From positions 45,875 through 94,474 of the forward strand of contig DAHXNV010000004.1 of NCBI GenBank assembly GCA_027365225.1: DNA of 48,600 nt. Reading direction: 5' to 3'. How positions within the stretch are numbered: position 1 is the stretch's first letter; each line of letters opens with the position of its first letter. The notes below the pieces were generated by a model. That model was not told the origin of the DNA and searched no databases. It worked only from the letters and a program-made list of their open reading frames with translations. Source of the DNA: Gammaproteobacteria bacterium. Its GTDB lineage: Bacteria; Pseudomonadota; Gammaproteobacteria; Steroidobacterales; Steroidobacteraceae. Below are positions 26,190 to 35,042 of the stretch, one piece after another. The position numbers and the translations under genes were made by a program.

Positions 26190-27638
26190 ATGTCTCGGAT
26201 TGGCAGGTACAGCCCAAGTTCGGCTCGCCGGTTTTTCAGTGCTCCCCGTGGGACGCGGCCCCGCCGCGCGGGCCACGGGATGCTGGTGCGGATGCTCGTG
26301 GGGTCTGCGGCTGCGCTGCTCGGGGGCTGCGCGACGTATCACGCGCTGCCGCTTGCGCGCGGACCGGATCTCGCGCCCCGACTGTCGCTGCTGCGCGCCA
26401 CGGTGCCGCCGCTGCGTCCGGGCGCTCATCCGCGGCGGATCGACCTCTCCAGGCCCCTTTCGCTGGCTGATATCGGGCTGCTTGCGGTGCTCAACGACCC
26501 CGCGCTGCGCTCGCAGCGGGGCGAGCGGGGTCTTGCCGAGGCCGGTGTGCTGCAGGCTTCCCTGCTGCCGAATCCGACCGCCAGCCTGAGCTTCGAGCCT
26601 TTGCTGTCCGCGGGTGTCTCACCGTCCTGGACGGCCATCCTGACCGAGAACGTGCGAGCGATCCTGACCTATCACACCCGGGTGGAATCGGCGCACTTCG
26701 CGCTCGGTCAAGTGGACGCGGATCTGCTCTGGCGCGAGTGGCAGGTGGCGCAGCAGGCGCGGGTGCTTGCGCTCAATTTGTATTGGGGCGACCGCTCGGT
26801 CAGGCTCGCTCGGCGAGAGCTCGGCGTGCTGGGGCGGGAGGTGCGCGCGGTTCGCTCGGCCACCAAGGCCCGTATTCTCGGCCTTGCCGTGCTCGCGCCG
26901 CTGCTCGCCGCCCAGGCTGCCGCGCAACAGATTCTGGATACGGCAAATCTCAGTCAACTGCGGGGCTGGCAGGACCTCGATGCATTGCTCGGACTGGCTC
27001 CGGGGGTGCGCTTCGCGATCGCCACGCCGGTGTTGCCGCCGCTGCCCGCCTCGCTGAGGACCGTGATCGACCGCTTGCCCGATCGGCGTCCCGACCTCGT
27101 GGCGCTCAGGCTCGGGTATCGCTCGGCGGACGAAAATGTGCGCACGGCGATCGTCGGGCAGTTTCCCGCCCTCACGCTCGGCGGCGAATGGGATCAGGAC
27201 AATACCAACACCCGCAATGCCGGGCCCACCGCCGCCTTCGCGGTGCCGATCTTCGACCGCAATCAGGGACAGATCGCCGTGGCACGCGCGACGCGCCGGC
27301 TGCTGCATGAACAGTATCAGGCGCGGCTCGATCAGGCGGTGGGCATGGCCCGAGCCCTGGCGGCGCGGATTCGCCAGCTCACGGGAGATGTCCGGCGGGC
27401 ACGGCGCGAGGCGCGGGTGGCCGAGTCGATGTCCAGAGCCGCCCGCAAGGCCTATGCCGAGGAGAATCTGGATCAGCGCTCACTCGTCGATTTCGAGACC
27501 ACAGCGCTGGAGCGCAGGATCGACGCCAATGCGCTCGAGCTGTCGCTGGGGGAGGCGCGCGTGGCCCTCACCGTCGATCTGGGGCTCGGGCTGCCGAGAA
27601 TCCGCCTGGCCCTGCCCGCACACCCGAGGACTCTGTAA
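26190..27638 (+). CDS. RND outer-membrane factor lipoprotein (CusC/OprM-like)
   Basis: A TolC-fold outer-membrane factor. A hydrophobic stretch ends in the lipobox LLGGC, with the acylated Cys about 46 residues after the ATG at 26190. Long helical repeats follow, with ASLLPNPTASLSFEP and VPIFDRNQGQIAVARATRR, typical of the NodT/CusC branch. Two starts are possible: ATG 26190 has AGGAGAG 11-12 bases upstream but gives a long n-region, and ATG 26280 gives a canonical 17-residue lipoprotein signal but has no Shine-Dalgarno. It heads an operon with the adaptor and pump genes. Confidence 0.85.
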   Translation: MSRIGRYSPSSARRFFSAPRGTRPRRAGHGMLVRMLVGSAAALLGGCATYHALPLARGPDLAPRLSLLRATVPPLRPGAHPRRIDLSRPLSLADIGLLAVLNDPALRSQRGERGLAEAGVLQASLLPNPTASLSFEPLLSAGVSPSWTAILTENVRAILTYHTRVESAHFALGQVDADLLWREWQVAQQARVLALNLYWGDRSVRLARRELGVLGREVRAVRSATKARILGLAVLAPLLAAQAAAQQILDTANLSQLRGWQDLDALLGLAPGVRFAIATPVLPPLPASLRTVIDRLPDRRPDLVALRLGYRSADENVRTAIVGQFPALTLGGEWDQDNTNTRNAGPTAAFAVPIFDRNQGQIAVARATRRLLHEQYQARLDQAVGMARALAARIRQLTGDVRRARREARVAESMSRAARKAYAEENLDQRSLVDFETTALERRIDANALELSLGEARVALTVDLGLGLPRIRLALPAHPRTL

Positions 27639-27640
27639 CG

Positions 27641-28693
27641 ATGAGCCGTCGATCCTTTGCCTGCTTCGCGCTCGGTCTGCTCGCCGCATTGCCGGTGGCA
27701 CATGCCGGCGGCACCAAGGTGAAGCCGAGCGTGTTGGTCACGCTGGCGCAACTGAAGGAGGGGGCCCTGCCTCATCAGGTGATCGCTTACGGTACCGTGG
27801 GTCCGAGCAGCGCGAGCCGCAAGACGATCATGGCGCCGGTGTCGGCGGTCGTCGACACAGTCTATGTGCGTCTCGGCGAGGCGGTCTCCCGGGGCGCGCC
27901 GCTGGTGCGTCTGGCGCCGAGTCCGCAGACCGCCGCCGCGTATGCACAGGCGCGATCGGCCATGGCCGTGGCGCGGCATTTGCTGGCCAGCACCCGCAAG
28001 CTCGTCGCCGAGCATCTGGCGACCGCGCAACAGCTGGCCGACGCCAAGAAGTCGCTGGCCGATGCGCGCGCGCAGCTGCGGGCCTTCCAGTCGCTCGGGG
28101 CCTCCGGCTCGAACGTCGTGCGCGCGCCGTTCGCGGCGATCGTGACCCTGCTCGCGGCGAGCCCGGGCGCGATCGTCACGCAGGGCTCGCCCCTGCTCGA
28201 TCTGGCGGCGCGGCGCGGGCTGGTGTTGACCGTCGGGGTGGTGCCTGTGCAGGCGGGCGAAATCAACGCCGGTGACAAGGCGCGCGTCACCCTCATCGGC
28301 GCCGGTCGCTCGGTGGGTGGGCGGGTGGTGCTGCGCGGGGACATGGCCGTCTCCGGCTCCGGCCTGGTGCCGGTCGAGATCGCGCTGCCGCCGGGGAAGT
28401 TCATGCCCGGGGAGATGGGCGAGGCGGCGATCACGACACGTAAGGTGCGCGGTTACGTCGTGCCCCATGCGGCCATTCTGGTCAACAGCAGCGGCGCGAC
28501 GTATGTCGTCCAAGCTGTCGGTCAGGTTGCGCACGAGGTACGCGTGCGCATCCTCGATTCCCAAGGGGACCGCAACGTCATCGCCGGGCCGCTCATCGCG
28601 CGCGCGCCGCTGGTGTTGACGGGCAACCACCAGTTGAGCAATGGCATGCGCATCCGGCTGGCCGACCCGGGCGCGCATGGAGCGCGGCGGTGA
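27641..28693 (+). CDS. RND efflux periplasmic adaptor
   Basis: A 350-residue membrane fusion protein with an N-terminal signal peptide (cleavage near VAHAG, about residue 23), an early beta-barrel/lipoyl half (IMAPVSAVVDTVYVRLGEAVSRG), a short coiled-coil hairpin (about 90-150) and the second lipoyl half (VVRAPFAAIVTLLAASPGAIV). The beta-barrel and membrane-proximal domains follow. It starts 2 bases after the outer-membrane factor stop and overlaps the pump start. CusB-like Met clusters are not evident, so a copper or silver role is not supported. Confidence 0.87.
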   Translation: MSRRSFACFALGLLAALPVAHAGGTKVKPSVLVTLAQLKEGALPHQVIAYGTVGPSSASRKTIMAPVSAVVDTVYVRLGEAVSRGAPLVRLAPSPQTAAAYAQARSAMAVARHLLASTRKLVAEHLATAQQLADAKKSLADARAQLRAFQSLGASGSNVVRAPFAAIVTLLAASPGAIVTQGSPLLDLAARRGLVLTVGVVPVQAGEINAGDKARVTLIGAGRSVGGRVVLRGDMAVSGSGLVPVEIALPPGKFMPGEMGEAAITTRKVRGYVVPHAAILVNSSGATYVVQAVGQVAHEVRVRILDSQGDRNVIAGPLIARAPLVLTGNHQLSNGMRIRLADPGAHGARR

Positions 28694-31600
28694 CTTTCGT
28701 CGATTGGATCGAGCGCTATCGGCGCTCGCTGCTGACAGTCTCGTTCGCGCTGGGCCTGGCAGGCGTTTTCGCGTGGATCGTCATACCGGTCGGGCTGTTC
28801 CCGGTGACCAGTTTCCCGCGTATCCGCATCGAGGTGAGCAGCGGGCACGTGCCGCCCCGGCAGATGCTGATCGATGTGACCGAGCCGCTCGAGCGCGTGG
28901 CCCGGGCCGTACCGGGTGCCGTGGACGTGAGTTCGGTCACCTCGCGGGGATCGGCGCAGATCTTCGTGGACTTCCCCTGGGGCTCGAACATGAAGCAGGC
29001 GGTGCTCAGGGTCGACGCCGCCTTCGCCCAGGAGTTGCCGGCGCTGCCGAAGGGTACCACGTATATCGTGATCAGGATGAGCCCGTTCATCCTGATGCCG
29101 TTCGTCGCCTACTCGCTGACTTCGAACACGGTTCCGTATGCGGCGCTCAGACGTCTGGCCAAGTATCAGATCGCGCCCCTGCTCACCGGCATCGCCGGGG
29201 TTCGCAAGGTGGGCGTGCTCGGCGGATCGACCCCCGAGGTGGAGGTGCGCGTCAATCCGCGCGAGCTGTCGGCCTACGGATTGACCCTCACACAGGTCTC
29301 TCAGGCGCTCGCGCAGACCAACGTCATTCGCGGGGTCGGGAGGCTGCAAGACAATGACTTGCTGTATCTGACGATCAGCGACAACGCCTTCCACTCGCTT
29401 GCTTCGGTGCGTAACGTCGCGCTGCGCGCAGGGGCCGCCGGCATCGTGCGGCTCGGGCAGATCGCCACGGTCACCATGGGGTCGGTGCCGCGGTGGCTGA
29501 TCGTGGATGACAACGGCCAGCCGGGCGTGAACATCAATGTCTATCAGCAAAGCTCGGCCGATTCCCTGCAGCTCGCCCGGAAGGTCAAGCGCAAGCTCGC
29601 GGTGTTCATGAAGACCCAGCCGCCGGCGATCCATCTGGACAAGTGGTACGACCAGACGCAGCTGGTGCGCTCCTCGGTCGCGGCGCTCGAGGAGGCGATC
29701 CTGATCGGCCTGGTCTTCGCCGGGCTGGTCCTGTTGGCGTTCCTGCGCAACTGGCGCGTGACGATGGTGGCCATGATCGTGGTGCCGCTGTCGGTGCTGA
29801 TCACGGTGCTGCTGCTGTCGCTGCTCGGCATGACGCTGAACATCATGACCCTCGGGGGCATCGCCGCGGCGATCGGCCTGATGATCGACGATGTGATCGT
29901 CATGGTCGAGCACATCGCGCGCCGCACCGGCCTGCCGCACATCGTGAACCCGCAGGCCACGGTCCTGCAGGCGGCCAAGGAATTCTTCGGCCCATTGCTC
30001 GGCTCGAGCCTGGCGACCACCATCATCTTCATCCCGCTCGCCTTTCTCTCGGGCGTCACCGGGGCGTTCTTCAAGTTCCTCTCGCTCACGGTCGCCTCGG
30101 CGCTGATCATCTCGCTGCTGTTGACGGCGTTCACCGTGCCGCTGCTCGCCCGTAGCTTCATTGACTTCAAGACCTTCAAGGACCCGGCGCACGGTCGGGA
30201 GACCTGGTTCGTGCGCGGCCATCGCCGGGTCCTGAACCGGCTGCTCGATCGGCCGCTGTGGTTGATACCGGGGATCGTGGTGCTGCTCGCCATGGGGTTT
30301 TTCGCCTACACGCACGTGGCCACCGGCTTCATGCCGAGAATGGACGAGGGCGGTTTCGTGCTCAACTATCACACGAAACCCGGCACCTCGCTGCCCGAGT
30401 CCAACCGGGAATTGCTCGAGATCGAGGCGATCCTGGAGAAGGATCCGTACGTTGAGAGCTTCTCGCGGCGCACGGGCGCCGGTCTCGGCGGCGACCTGAA
30501 TGCGACGTATGAGGGGGATTTCTTCGTTAGGCTCATTCCCGCCGCGAAACGGCCGAACATCTGGGCGGTGATGGACGAGATCTCGCGCAAGATCTCGGTG
30601 CAAGTGCCGGGAATTCACTTCGACACCGCGCAGCTGATGAGCGACATGATCGGCGATCTGGTGGGACGCCCGCAGCCGGTGGTGATTGACCTCACTGCCA
30701 ACAATCCGGCGTTGCTGCCCGCGGTTGCCCGGCGGGTGGCCGCCGCGATCGCCAAGGTTCGCGCCATCCAGCCAGCCTCGGTCGACAGCGGGTTGGTGCC
30801 GGCCGGCGATGCGCTCGAGTTCCACATCGACCGCGCGGCGGCCGCGATGGAGGGCGTGACGGCGCAGGAAGTGGCGAGCCAGCTGCATGACTATCTGTAC
30901 GGCTCGGTCGTGACCCATTACCTCGGCGTCGTTCGCAACGTCGGCGTGCGGCTCTGGCTCGATCCGCCGCAGGGCAAGATCTATCGGAACGAACTCGGGA
31001 ATCTCCTCATTAGCGCGCCGGACGGACGGATCATGCGGCTTGCCACCGTGGCACGGGTCAAATTCGTCGCCGGACAACCGCGGCTGACCCGCAACAACCT
31101 CGCGCAGATCGTGCCCGTGACCGCGCGGATCAGAGATGGCGGCAGCCTCGGTGCGGCGATCACGGCGGTGCAGAAAGTGCTCGCGCGCCCGGGAATGATT
31201 CCGCACGGGGTCTATTACACGCTCGGCGGGCAGTACAAGCAGGAGCAGGCGGCGGTGAGCGGTATGATCAAGGTGTTCACCGCGGCGCTCATTGCCGAGT
31301 TCATCCTGCTGCTGTTCCTGTACCAGCGCTTCTCGCTGCCCATCGTCGTCATCGCCAGCTCGCTGTTCTCGACCGGAGCGGTGTTCATCGGCCTGTGGCT
31401 GACTGGCGTGGAGCTCAATATCACGGCCATGATGGGCATGGTGATGGTCATCGGCATTTCCACGGAGATGGCGATCTTCCTCATCTCCGAGTACCAGGAG
31501 CTGGGCAAGACGATGCCGCCGCACCAGGCGATCTACGAGGCGGCCCGCAACCGGCTGCGACCGATCACCATGAGTACGCTCGCCATGATCCTCGCCCTGT

Positions 31601-31761
31601 TGCCGCTCGGGGCGGCAATCAGCGGCTCGGGCGATCAGATGCTGCAGCCGCTCGCCATTGCGATCATCGCCGGCGCACTCCTGCAGCTGCCTCTGGTGCT
31701 GCTCGTCATGCCGGTGGTCATCGGGCTGCTTTCGGGGCGCTCGCGCACCGCGGTGGCATGA
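28690..31761 (+). CDS. RND efflux pump, inner-membrane transporter
   Basis: A 1023-residue RND transporter with 12 predicted membrane helices and two large periplasmic loops. The GTG start forms a GTGA overlap with the adaptor stop. Helix 4 has the proton-relay pair Asp400-Asp401 in GLMIDDVIVMVEH, as in AcrB. In helix 10 the residue that aligns with AcrB Lys940 is Glu926 (GISTEMAIF), a feature I associate with heavy-metal-type pumps such as CusA. The protein is thus neither a plain HAE1 nor an obvious HME pump, and the substrate is open. It ends 13 bases from the convergent hydrolase gene. Confidence 0.9.
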   Translation: MTFVDWIERYRRSLLTVSFALGLAGVFAWIVIPVGLFPVTSFPRIRIEVSSGHVPPRQMLIDVTEPLERVARAVPGAVDVSSVTSRGSAQIFVDFPWGSNMKQAVLRVDAAFAQELPALPKGTTYIVIRMSPFILMPFVAYSLTSNTVPYAALRRLAKYQIAPLLTGIAGVRKVGVLGGSTPEVEVRVNPRELSAYGLTLTQVSQALAQTNVIRGVGRLQDNDLLYLTISDNAFHSLASVRNVALRAGAAGIVRLGQIATVTMGSVPRWLIVDDNGQPGVNINVYQQSSADSLQLARKVKRKLAVFMKTQPPAIHLDKWYDQTQLVRSSVAALEEAILIGLVFAGLVLLAFLRNWRVTMVAMIVVPLSVLITVLLLSLLGMTLNIMTLGGIAAAIGLMIDDVIVMVEHIARRTGLPHIVNPQATVLQAAKEFFGPLLGSSLATTIIFIPLAFLSGVTGAFFKFLSLTVASALIISLLLTAFTVPLLARSFIDFKTFKDPAHGRETWFVRGHRRVLNRLLDRPLWLIPGIVVLLAMGFFAYTHVATGFMPRMDEGGFVLNYHTKPGTSLPESNRELLEIEAILEKDPYVESFSRRTGAGLGGDLNATYEGDFFVRLIPAAKRPNIWAVMDEISRKISVQVPGIHFDTAQLMSDMIGDLVGRPQPVVIDLTANNPALLPAVARRVAAAIAKVRAIQPASVDSGLVPAGDALEFHIDRAAAAMEGVTAQEVASQLHDYLYGSVVTHYLGVVRNVGVRLWLDPPQGKIYRNELGNLLISAPDGRIMRLATVARVKFVAGQPRLTRNNLAQIVPVTARIRDGGSLGAAITAVQKVLARPGMIPHGVYYTLGGQYKQEQAAVSGMIKVFTAALIAEFILLLFLYQRFSLPIVVIASSLFSTGAVFIGLWLTGVELNITAMMGMVMVIGISTEMAIFLISEYQELGKTMPPHQAIYEAARNRLRPITMSTLAMILALLPLGAAISGSGDQMLQPLAIAIIAGALLQLPLVLLVMPVVIGLLSGRSRTAVA

Positions 31762-31774
31762 GGGGCGCGGCGGC

Positions 31775-32644
31775 TCAGCCGCTCCAATACCCCTGATGCG
31801 AGTGCGCACGGCCCTCGGCCCGCAGCTTCAGCAGATGCGCGAGTAACGAACGTGCCGCGAGGGGATGTAGCGCGGGGGGCACGTCGAGATATACCTGCGC
31901 CACGAGCGCCGTCAGGTCGGCGCTCGATCCGGCGCGCAGTGCCGCGAGAACCCGCGCCTCGCGCCGCAAGCGGTGGGCAATGAGGGCGCGCAGCGCCTCG
32001 TGGGGGCGCGTGATCAGCGTGCCGTGACCGGGCGCCAGCGCCACAAGGTTCTCGCCCAACAGCCGCTCGAGCGAAGTGAGGTAGTGCGCCATGTCGCCGT
32101 CGGGTGGATCGATCACCACGGTCGAGCCCTGAATGATGTGATCGCCGGTGAACAGCACTCCCTCGGGCTCGAGCAAATAACACAGATGATTCGAGGCGTG
32201 TCCCGGGGTGTGAATGACGCGCAGCGTCATGTCGGGGCCGAGTTCGATCCGCTCGCCATCGGCGAGCTCGCGGTCTGGAATGAATGTGGTGTCTTGACCG
32301 CGCGCTTGCGCGCTCGGTCGTCCGAGCAGCACGGCACCCGTTCGCTGGCGCAACGCGGCGGCCCCCGGCGAGTGGTCGGGGTGGGTATGGGTGACCAGGA
32401 TCCGGCGGATGGGTGCCGCGGCGAGGGCCCGCAGCCCCCGCAAGTGGTCCGCATCCATCGGGCCCGGATCGATCAGTGTCCACCCATCGGCCGCATCGAT
32501 CAGGTAGCTGTTGGTACCCGGCCCGGTCATCACGCCGGCGTTGCCACAGGTGAGACGCCAGAGCCGCCCCGAGAGCCGGACCGGCTCGCCTGGCCGGATC
32601 GGCAGATCCGCCGCCGGCATGTGTTTGCCGAACTCGTGGCTCAT
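31775..32644 (-). CDS. metallo-beta-lactamase-fold hydrolase (LACTB2-like)
   Basis: A 289-residue MBL-fold protein. The metal motif is His86-x-His88-x-Asp90-His91 in THTHPDHSPGA. HTPGHASNH and TGDHI supply further ligands, and a C-terminal winged-helix-like region (about 215-289) is present. The N-terminal GVMTGPGTNSYLID and overall plan resemble LACTB2/glyoxalase-II-like hydrolases, not ETHE1-type persulfide dioxygenases. The ATG at 32644 fits the family start. It is divergent from the DODA-like gene with 45 bases between the two starts. Confidence 0.85.
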   Translation of the reverse strand: MSHEFGKHMPAADLPIRPGEPVRLSGRLWRLTCGNAGVMTGPGTNSYLIDAADGWTLIDPGPMDADHLRGLRALAAAPIRRILVTHTHPDHSPGAAALRQRTGAVLLGRPSAQARGQDTTFIPDRELADGERIELGPDMTLRVIHTPGHASNHLCYLLEPEGVLFTGDHIIQGSTVVIDPPDGDMAHYLTSLERLLGENLVALAPGHGTLITRPHEALRALIAHRLRREARVLAALRAGSSADLTALVAQVYLDVPPALHPLAARSLLAHLLKLRAEGRAHSHQGYWSG

Positions 32645-32654
32645 CGCGCCGGGA

Positions 32655-32664
32655 ATGCTAGCAT
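32655..32664. promoter_or_regulatory. palindrome in a 45-base divergent gap
   Basis: ATGCTAGCAT is a perfect 10-bp palindrome lying between the starts of the divergent hydrolase and dioxygenase genes. It could be an operator shared by the two, but its short length means chance cannot be excluded. Confidence 0.3.
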
Positions 32665-32689
32665 GGCGGTCGATCACGCGGAGATGTCC

Positions 32690-33505
32690 ATGTCGAGCCT
32701 CGCGCGCCAGCCGGCGATCTACCTCACCCACGGCGGCGGACCTTGTTTCTGGATGGAGTTTCCGGCGCCGTTCGGGCCGCACGCCTATGATGGCCTGCGC
32801 GCCTACCTCGCGGGCCTGATCGTCAGCCTGGCGGCCGTGCCGCGCGCAATCATTATGGTCTCGGCGCATTGGGAGGCCGCCGTCCCGACCGTCAGCACCG
32901 CGCCCGCCCCCGGGATGCTGTTCGACTATTACGGATTTCCGCCGCATACCTATCAGCTGCGCTACGGTGCGCCGGGCTCTGCGGAGCTTGCCGAGCGCGT
33001 CGTGACGCTGCTGCGCACCGCCGGCTGTCCCGCCGCCGCCGACCCGGTGCGGGGTTTCGATCATGGCGTGTTCGTGCCGATGCTGATCATCGATCCGGCG
33101 GCGCGCATTCCCGTGGTGATGCTCTCGCTGGCGAATGATCTGGATCCCGCCCGACATCTGGCCGTCGGGGCGGCGCTTGCGCCGCTGCGCGCCGAGAACG
33201 TGCTCATCGTCGGCAGCGGCAGCAGCTATCACAACCTGGGCGCGATCTTTGCCCCCGGCGAGGGCGGCTCGGCCGCATTCGACGCGTGGCTCAACGAGAC
33301 GGCGACGGGCGTTGCGCCACAGGTCCGGCGCGCACGGCTGATCGACTGGCGCTCGGCCCCGAACGCGCGTGTCTGTCATCCGCGCGCCGAGCATCTCATG
33401 CCGCTCATGGTGGCCGTCGGTGCCGCCGGTGATGATCCGGGACGTGCCGAGTTTCGCGGCACGATCGGTGCCAAGGCCTATTCCTGCTTCCGCTTCGGTG
33501 AGTGA
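32690..33505 (+). CDS. DODA/LigB-type extradiol ring-cleavage dioxygenase
   Basis: A 271-residue protein of the class III extradiol dioxygenase family (4,5-DOPA dioxygenase, E. coli YgiD). The metal-binding and active-site histidines are in YLTHGGGPCFWM, VSAHWEA, GFDHGVFVPM and GSGSSYHNL, all typical. The C-terminal CHPRAEHLMPLMVAVGAAGDD is also conserved. The ATG at 32690 is chosen because GGAG lies 6 bases upstream; in-frame ATGs at 32663 and 32684 are alternatives. The real substrate is unknown. Its stop is 6 bases from the stop of the convergent reductase gene. Confidence 0.85.
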   Translation: MSSLARQPAIYLTHGGGPCFWMEFPAPFGPHAYDGLRAYLAGLIVSLAAVPRAIIMVSAHWEAAVPTVSTAPAPGMLFDYYGFPPHTYQLRYGAPGSAELAERVVTLLRTAGCPAAADPVRGFDHGVFVPMLIIDPAARIPVVMLSLANDLDPARHLAVGAALAPLRAENVLIVGSGSSYHNLGAIFAPGEGGSAAFDAWLNETATGVAPQVRRARLIDWRSAPNARVCHPRAEHLMPLMVAVGAAGDDPGRAEFRGTIGAKAYSCFRFGE

Positions 33506-33511
33506 GCGCGG

Positions 33512-34591
33512 CTACGCGCCGCGGGCCGCGTGCGCCGCGGCCGCGAGCGCCGGGTAGTCGGTGTAGCCCGCCGCGCCGCCCTGGTAGAAGTATTCGGGGC
33601 GCGGCTCGTTGAGCGGGGCGCCGCTGCGCAGTCGCGCGGGCAGATCCGGATTGGCAATGAACAGTTTGCCGAAGGCCACCGCGTCGGCCTCGCCGCGCTG
33701 CAGCAGTTGCTCGGCGGCCTGGCGATCGAGTCTTTCGTTGGCGATGTAGGCGCCGCTGAAGGTGCGCTGCAGCTGCGGGCCGATCCGCTCGCCTTGCAGG
33801 TGCTCGCGCGCGAACAGGAATGCGATGCGACGCCGGGCGAGTTCCCGTGCCACATATCCAAATGTCGCGGCGCGGTCCGAATCCCCCATGGAGTGCGTGT
33901 CACCTCGCGGCGCGAGGTGCACGCCGACCCGTCCGGGTCCCCAGACGGCGATCGCCGCGTCTGTCACTTCCAACAGCAGTCGGGCACGGTTCTCCACTGA
34001 GCCACCGTAGTCGTCAGTGCGGCGGTTCGCGCCATCCTGCAGAAACTGATCGAGCAGGTAGCCGTTGGCGCCGTGTATTTCCACGCCGTCGAAGCCTGCA
34101 CGCTGGGCGTTCTCGGCGCCGCGGGTGAACGCCGCAATGACCTCGGGAATCTCTGCGCGCGCGAGCGCGCGCGGCACCACGTAAGGCTGCTTCGGCGTGA
34201 CGAGGCTGACGTTGCCTTGCGGAGCAATGGCGCTAGGGGCGACCGGCAGCGCACCGGCGAGGAACAGCGGATGCGAGATCCGACCGACGTGCCAGAGCTG
34301 AAGAAACATGCGTCCGCCCGCCTGGTGCACCGCGCGGACCACGTGCCGCCAGCCCTCGGTCTGCTCGTCGGACCAGATGCCGGGCGTATCGGCGTATCCG
34401 ACACCTTGCCGGCTCACCACGGTCGCCTCCGAGATGATCAGTCCGGCCGATGCGCGTTGCCGGTAGTACTCGCGCATCAGCGCATTGGGCACACGCTCGC
34501 GGCCGGCCCGGCTGCGGGTCAGGGGCGCCATGACGATGCGATTGGGGAGAGTCAGCTCACCGAGTTGCAGCGGTTCGAACAGCGAAGGCAT
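33512..34591 (-). CDS. Old Yellow Enzyme-family FMN reductase (NemA-like)
   Basis: A 359-residue alkene/N-ethylmaleimide reductase. The N-terminus LFEPLQLGELTLPNRIVMAPLTRSRA is diagnostic. The substrate-binding His and Asn are in HGANGYLLDQFL, the catalytic Tyr is two residues after that Asn, and NRRTDDYGGSVENR is conserved. OYE enzymes reduce electrophilic alkenes and quinones with NADPH. The ATG at 34591 matches the family start; longer in-frame versions overlap the ArsR gene. It lies 49 bases after the ArsR stop in the same direction, so the two may be co-transcribed. Confidence 0.92.
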   Translation of the reverse strand: MPSLFEPLQLGELTLPNRIVMAPLTRSRAGRERVPNALMREYYRQRASAGLIISEATVVSRQGVGYADTPGIWSDEQTEGWRHVVRAVHQAGGRMFLQLWHVGRISHPLFLAGALPVAPSAIAPQGNVSLVTPKQPYVVPRALARAEIPEVIAAFTRGAENAQRAGFDGVEIHGANGYLLDQFLQDGANRRTDDYGGSVENRARLLLEVTDAAIAVWGPGRVGVHLAPRGDTHSMGDSDRAATFGYVARELARRRIAFLFAREHLQGERIGPQLQRTFSGAYIANERLDRQAAEQLLQRGEADAVAFGKLFIANPDLPARLRSGAPLNEPRPEYFYQGGAAGYTDYPALAAAAHAARGA

Positions 34592-34640
34592 GGGATCGGC
34601 GAAACTCCGAGGTGGCAAGCGCGTATTGAAGCACGAGGGG

Positions 34641-35003
34641 TCAGGGGCTGCAGAATTCATCATGCAATAGGGCAAGCAGGCGCGTGACGATGCCCGGGGC
34701 CAGGGAGTAATGGACCGTTTGCGACTGGCGTTCGGTGCGCACCATGCCGGCTTTGCGCAGCACCGCAAGGTGCTGGGAGAGCGCGGACTGGCTGAGCGGT
34801 ACGCGCTCGTTGAGCTGACCGACCGACAGAGACTCGGGCACCAGGTGGCACAGGATCATCAAGCGCTGCTCGTTGGCGAGTGCCCGCAGTACAGCGACCG
34901 CTTCCTGACAGTGCGGCTGCAGGTCGCGGGCGGCGCGCGTGAGCGCCCCGGCGCGTGCCGGTGGCCGGTGGGTTCTCGGTGCGACGGGCGGCTCGGTTGC
35001 CAT
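34641..35003 (-). CDS. ArsR-family repressor of the BigR/SqrR/YgaV persulfide-sensor type
   Basis: A 120-residue winged-helix repressor with LRALANEQRLMILCHL, SQSALSQHLAVLRKAGMV (recognition helix) and VHYSLA. It carries Cys52 and Cys118, 66 residues apart. From memory this is the spacing of the redox cysteines of BigR (Cys42 and Cys108), in the same local contexts (RLM-x2-C and FC near the C-terminus). A third Cys32 lies upstream. No metal-binding ELCVCD motif is present, so arsenic sensing is unlikely. I chose ATG 35003; a GTG at 35024 is possible. It is divergent from DUF2892, the E. coli ygaV-ygaP arrangement. Confidence 0.88.
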   Translation of the reverse strand: MATEPPVAPRTHRPPARAGALTRAARDLQPHCQEAVAVLRALANEQRLMILCHLVPESLSVGQLNERVPLSQSALSQHLAVLRKAGMVRTERQSQTVHYSLAPGIVTRLLALLHDEFCSP

Positions 35004-35042
35004 GATGGAGCGAGTGTAATGCACGGCTCTGTAAATCGCTAC

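Noticed and set aside
28522-31809. 1095-codon antisense ORF opposite the first RND pump
   Set aside because: It is low-complexity, rich in Arg, His, Asp and Gln, with no domain. The + strand frame is a full RND transporter.
31775-32644. MBL-fold protein as an ETHE1-type persulfide dioxygenase linked to the sulfur-sensing repressor
   Set aside because: The metal motif THTHPDHSPGA, the C-terminal region and the length fit LACTB2-like hydrolases better, and the gene is not in the repressor's operon.
34641-35003. ArsR protein as an arsenic or metal sensor
   Set aside because: The ELCVCD-type metal motif is absent, no ars genes are nearby, and the two cysteines fit the BigR/SqrR pattern.
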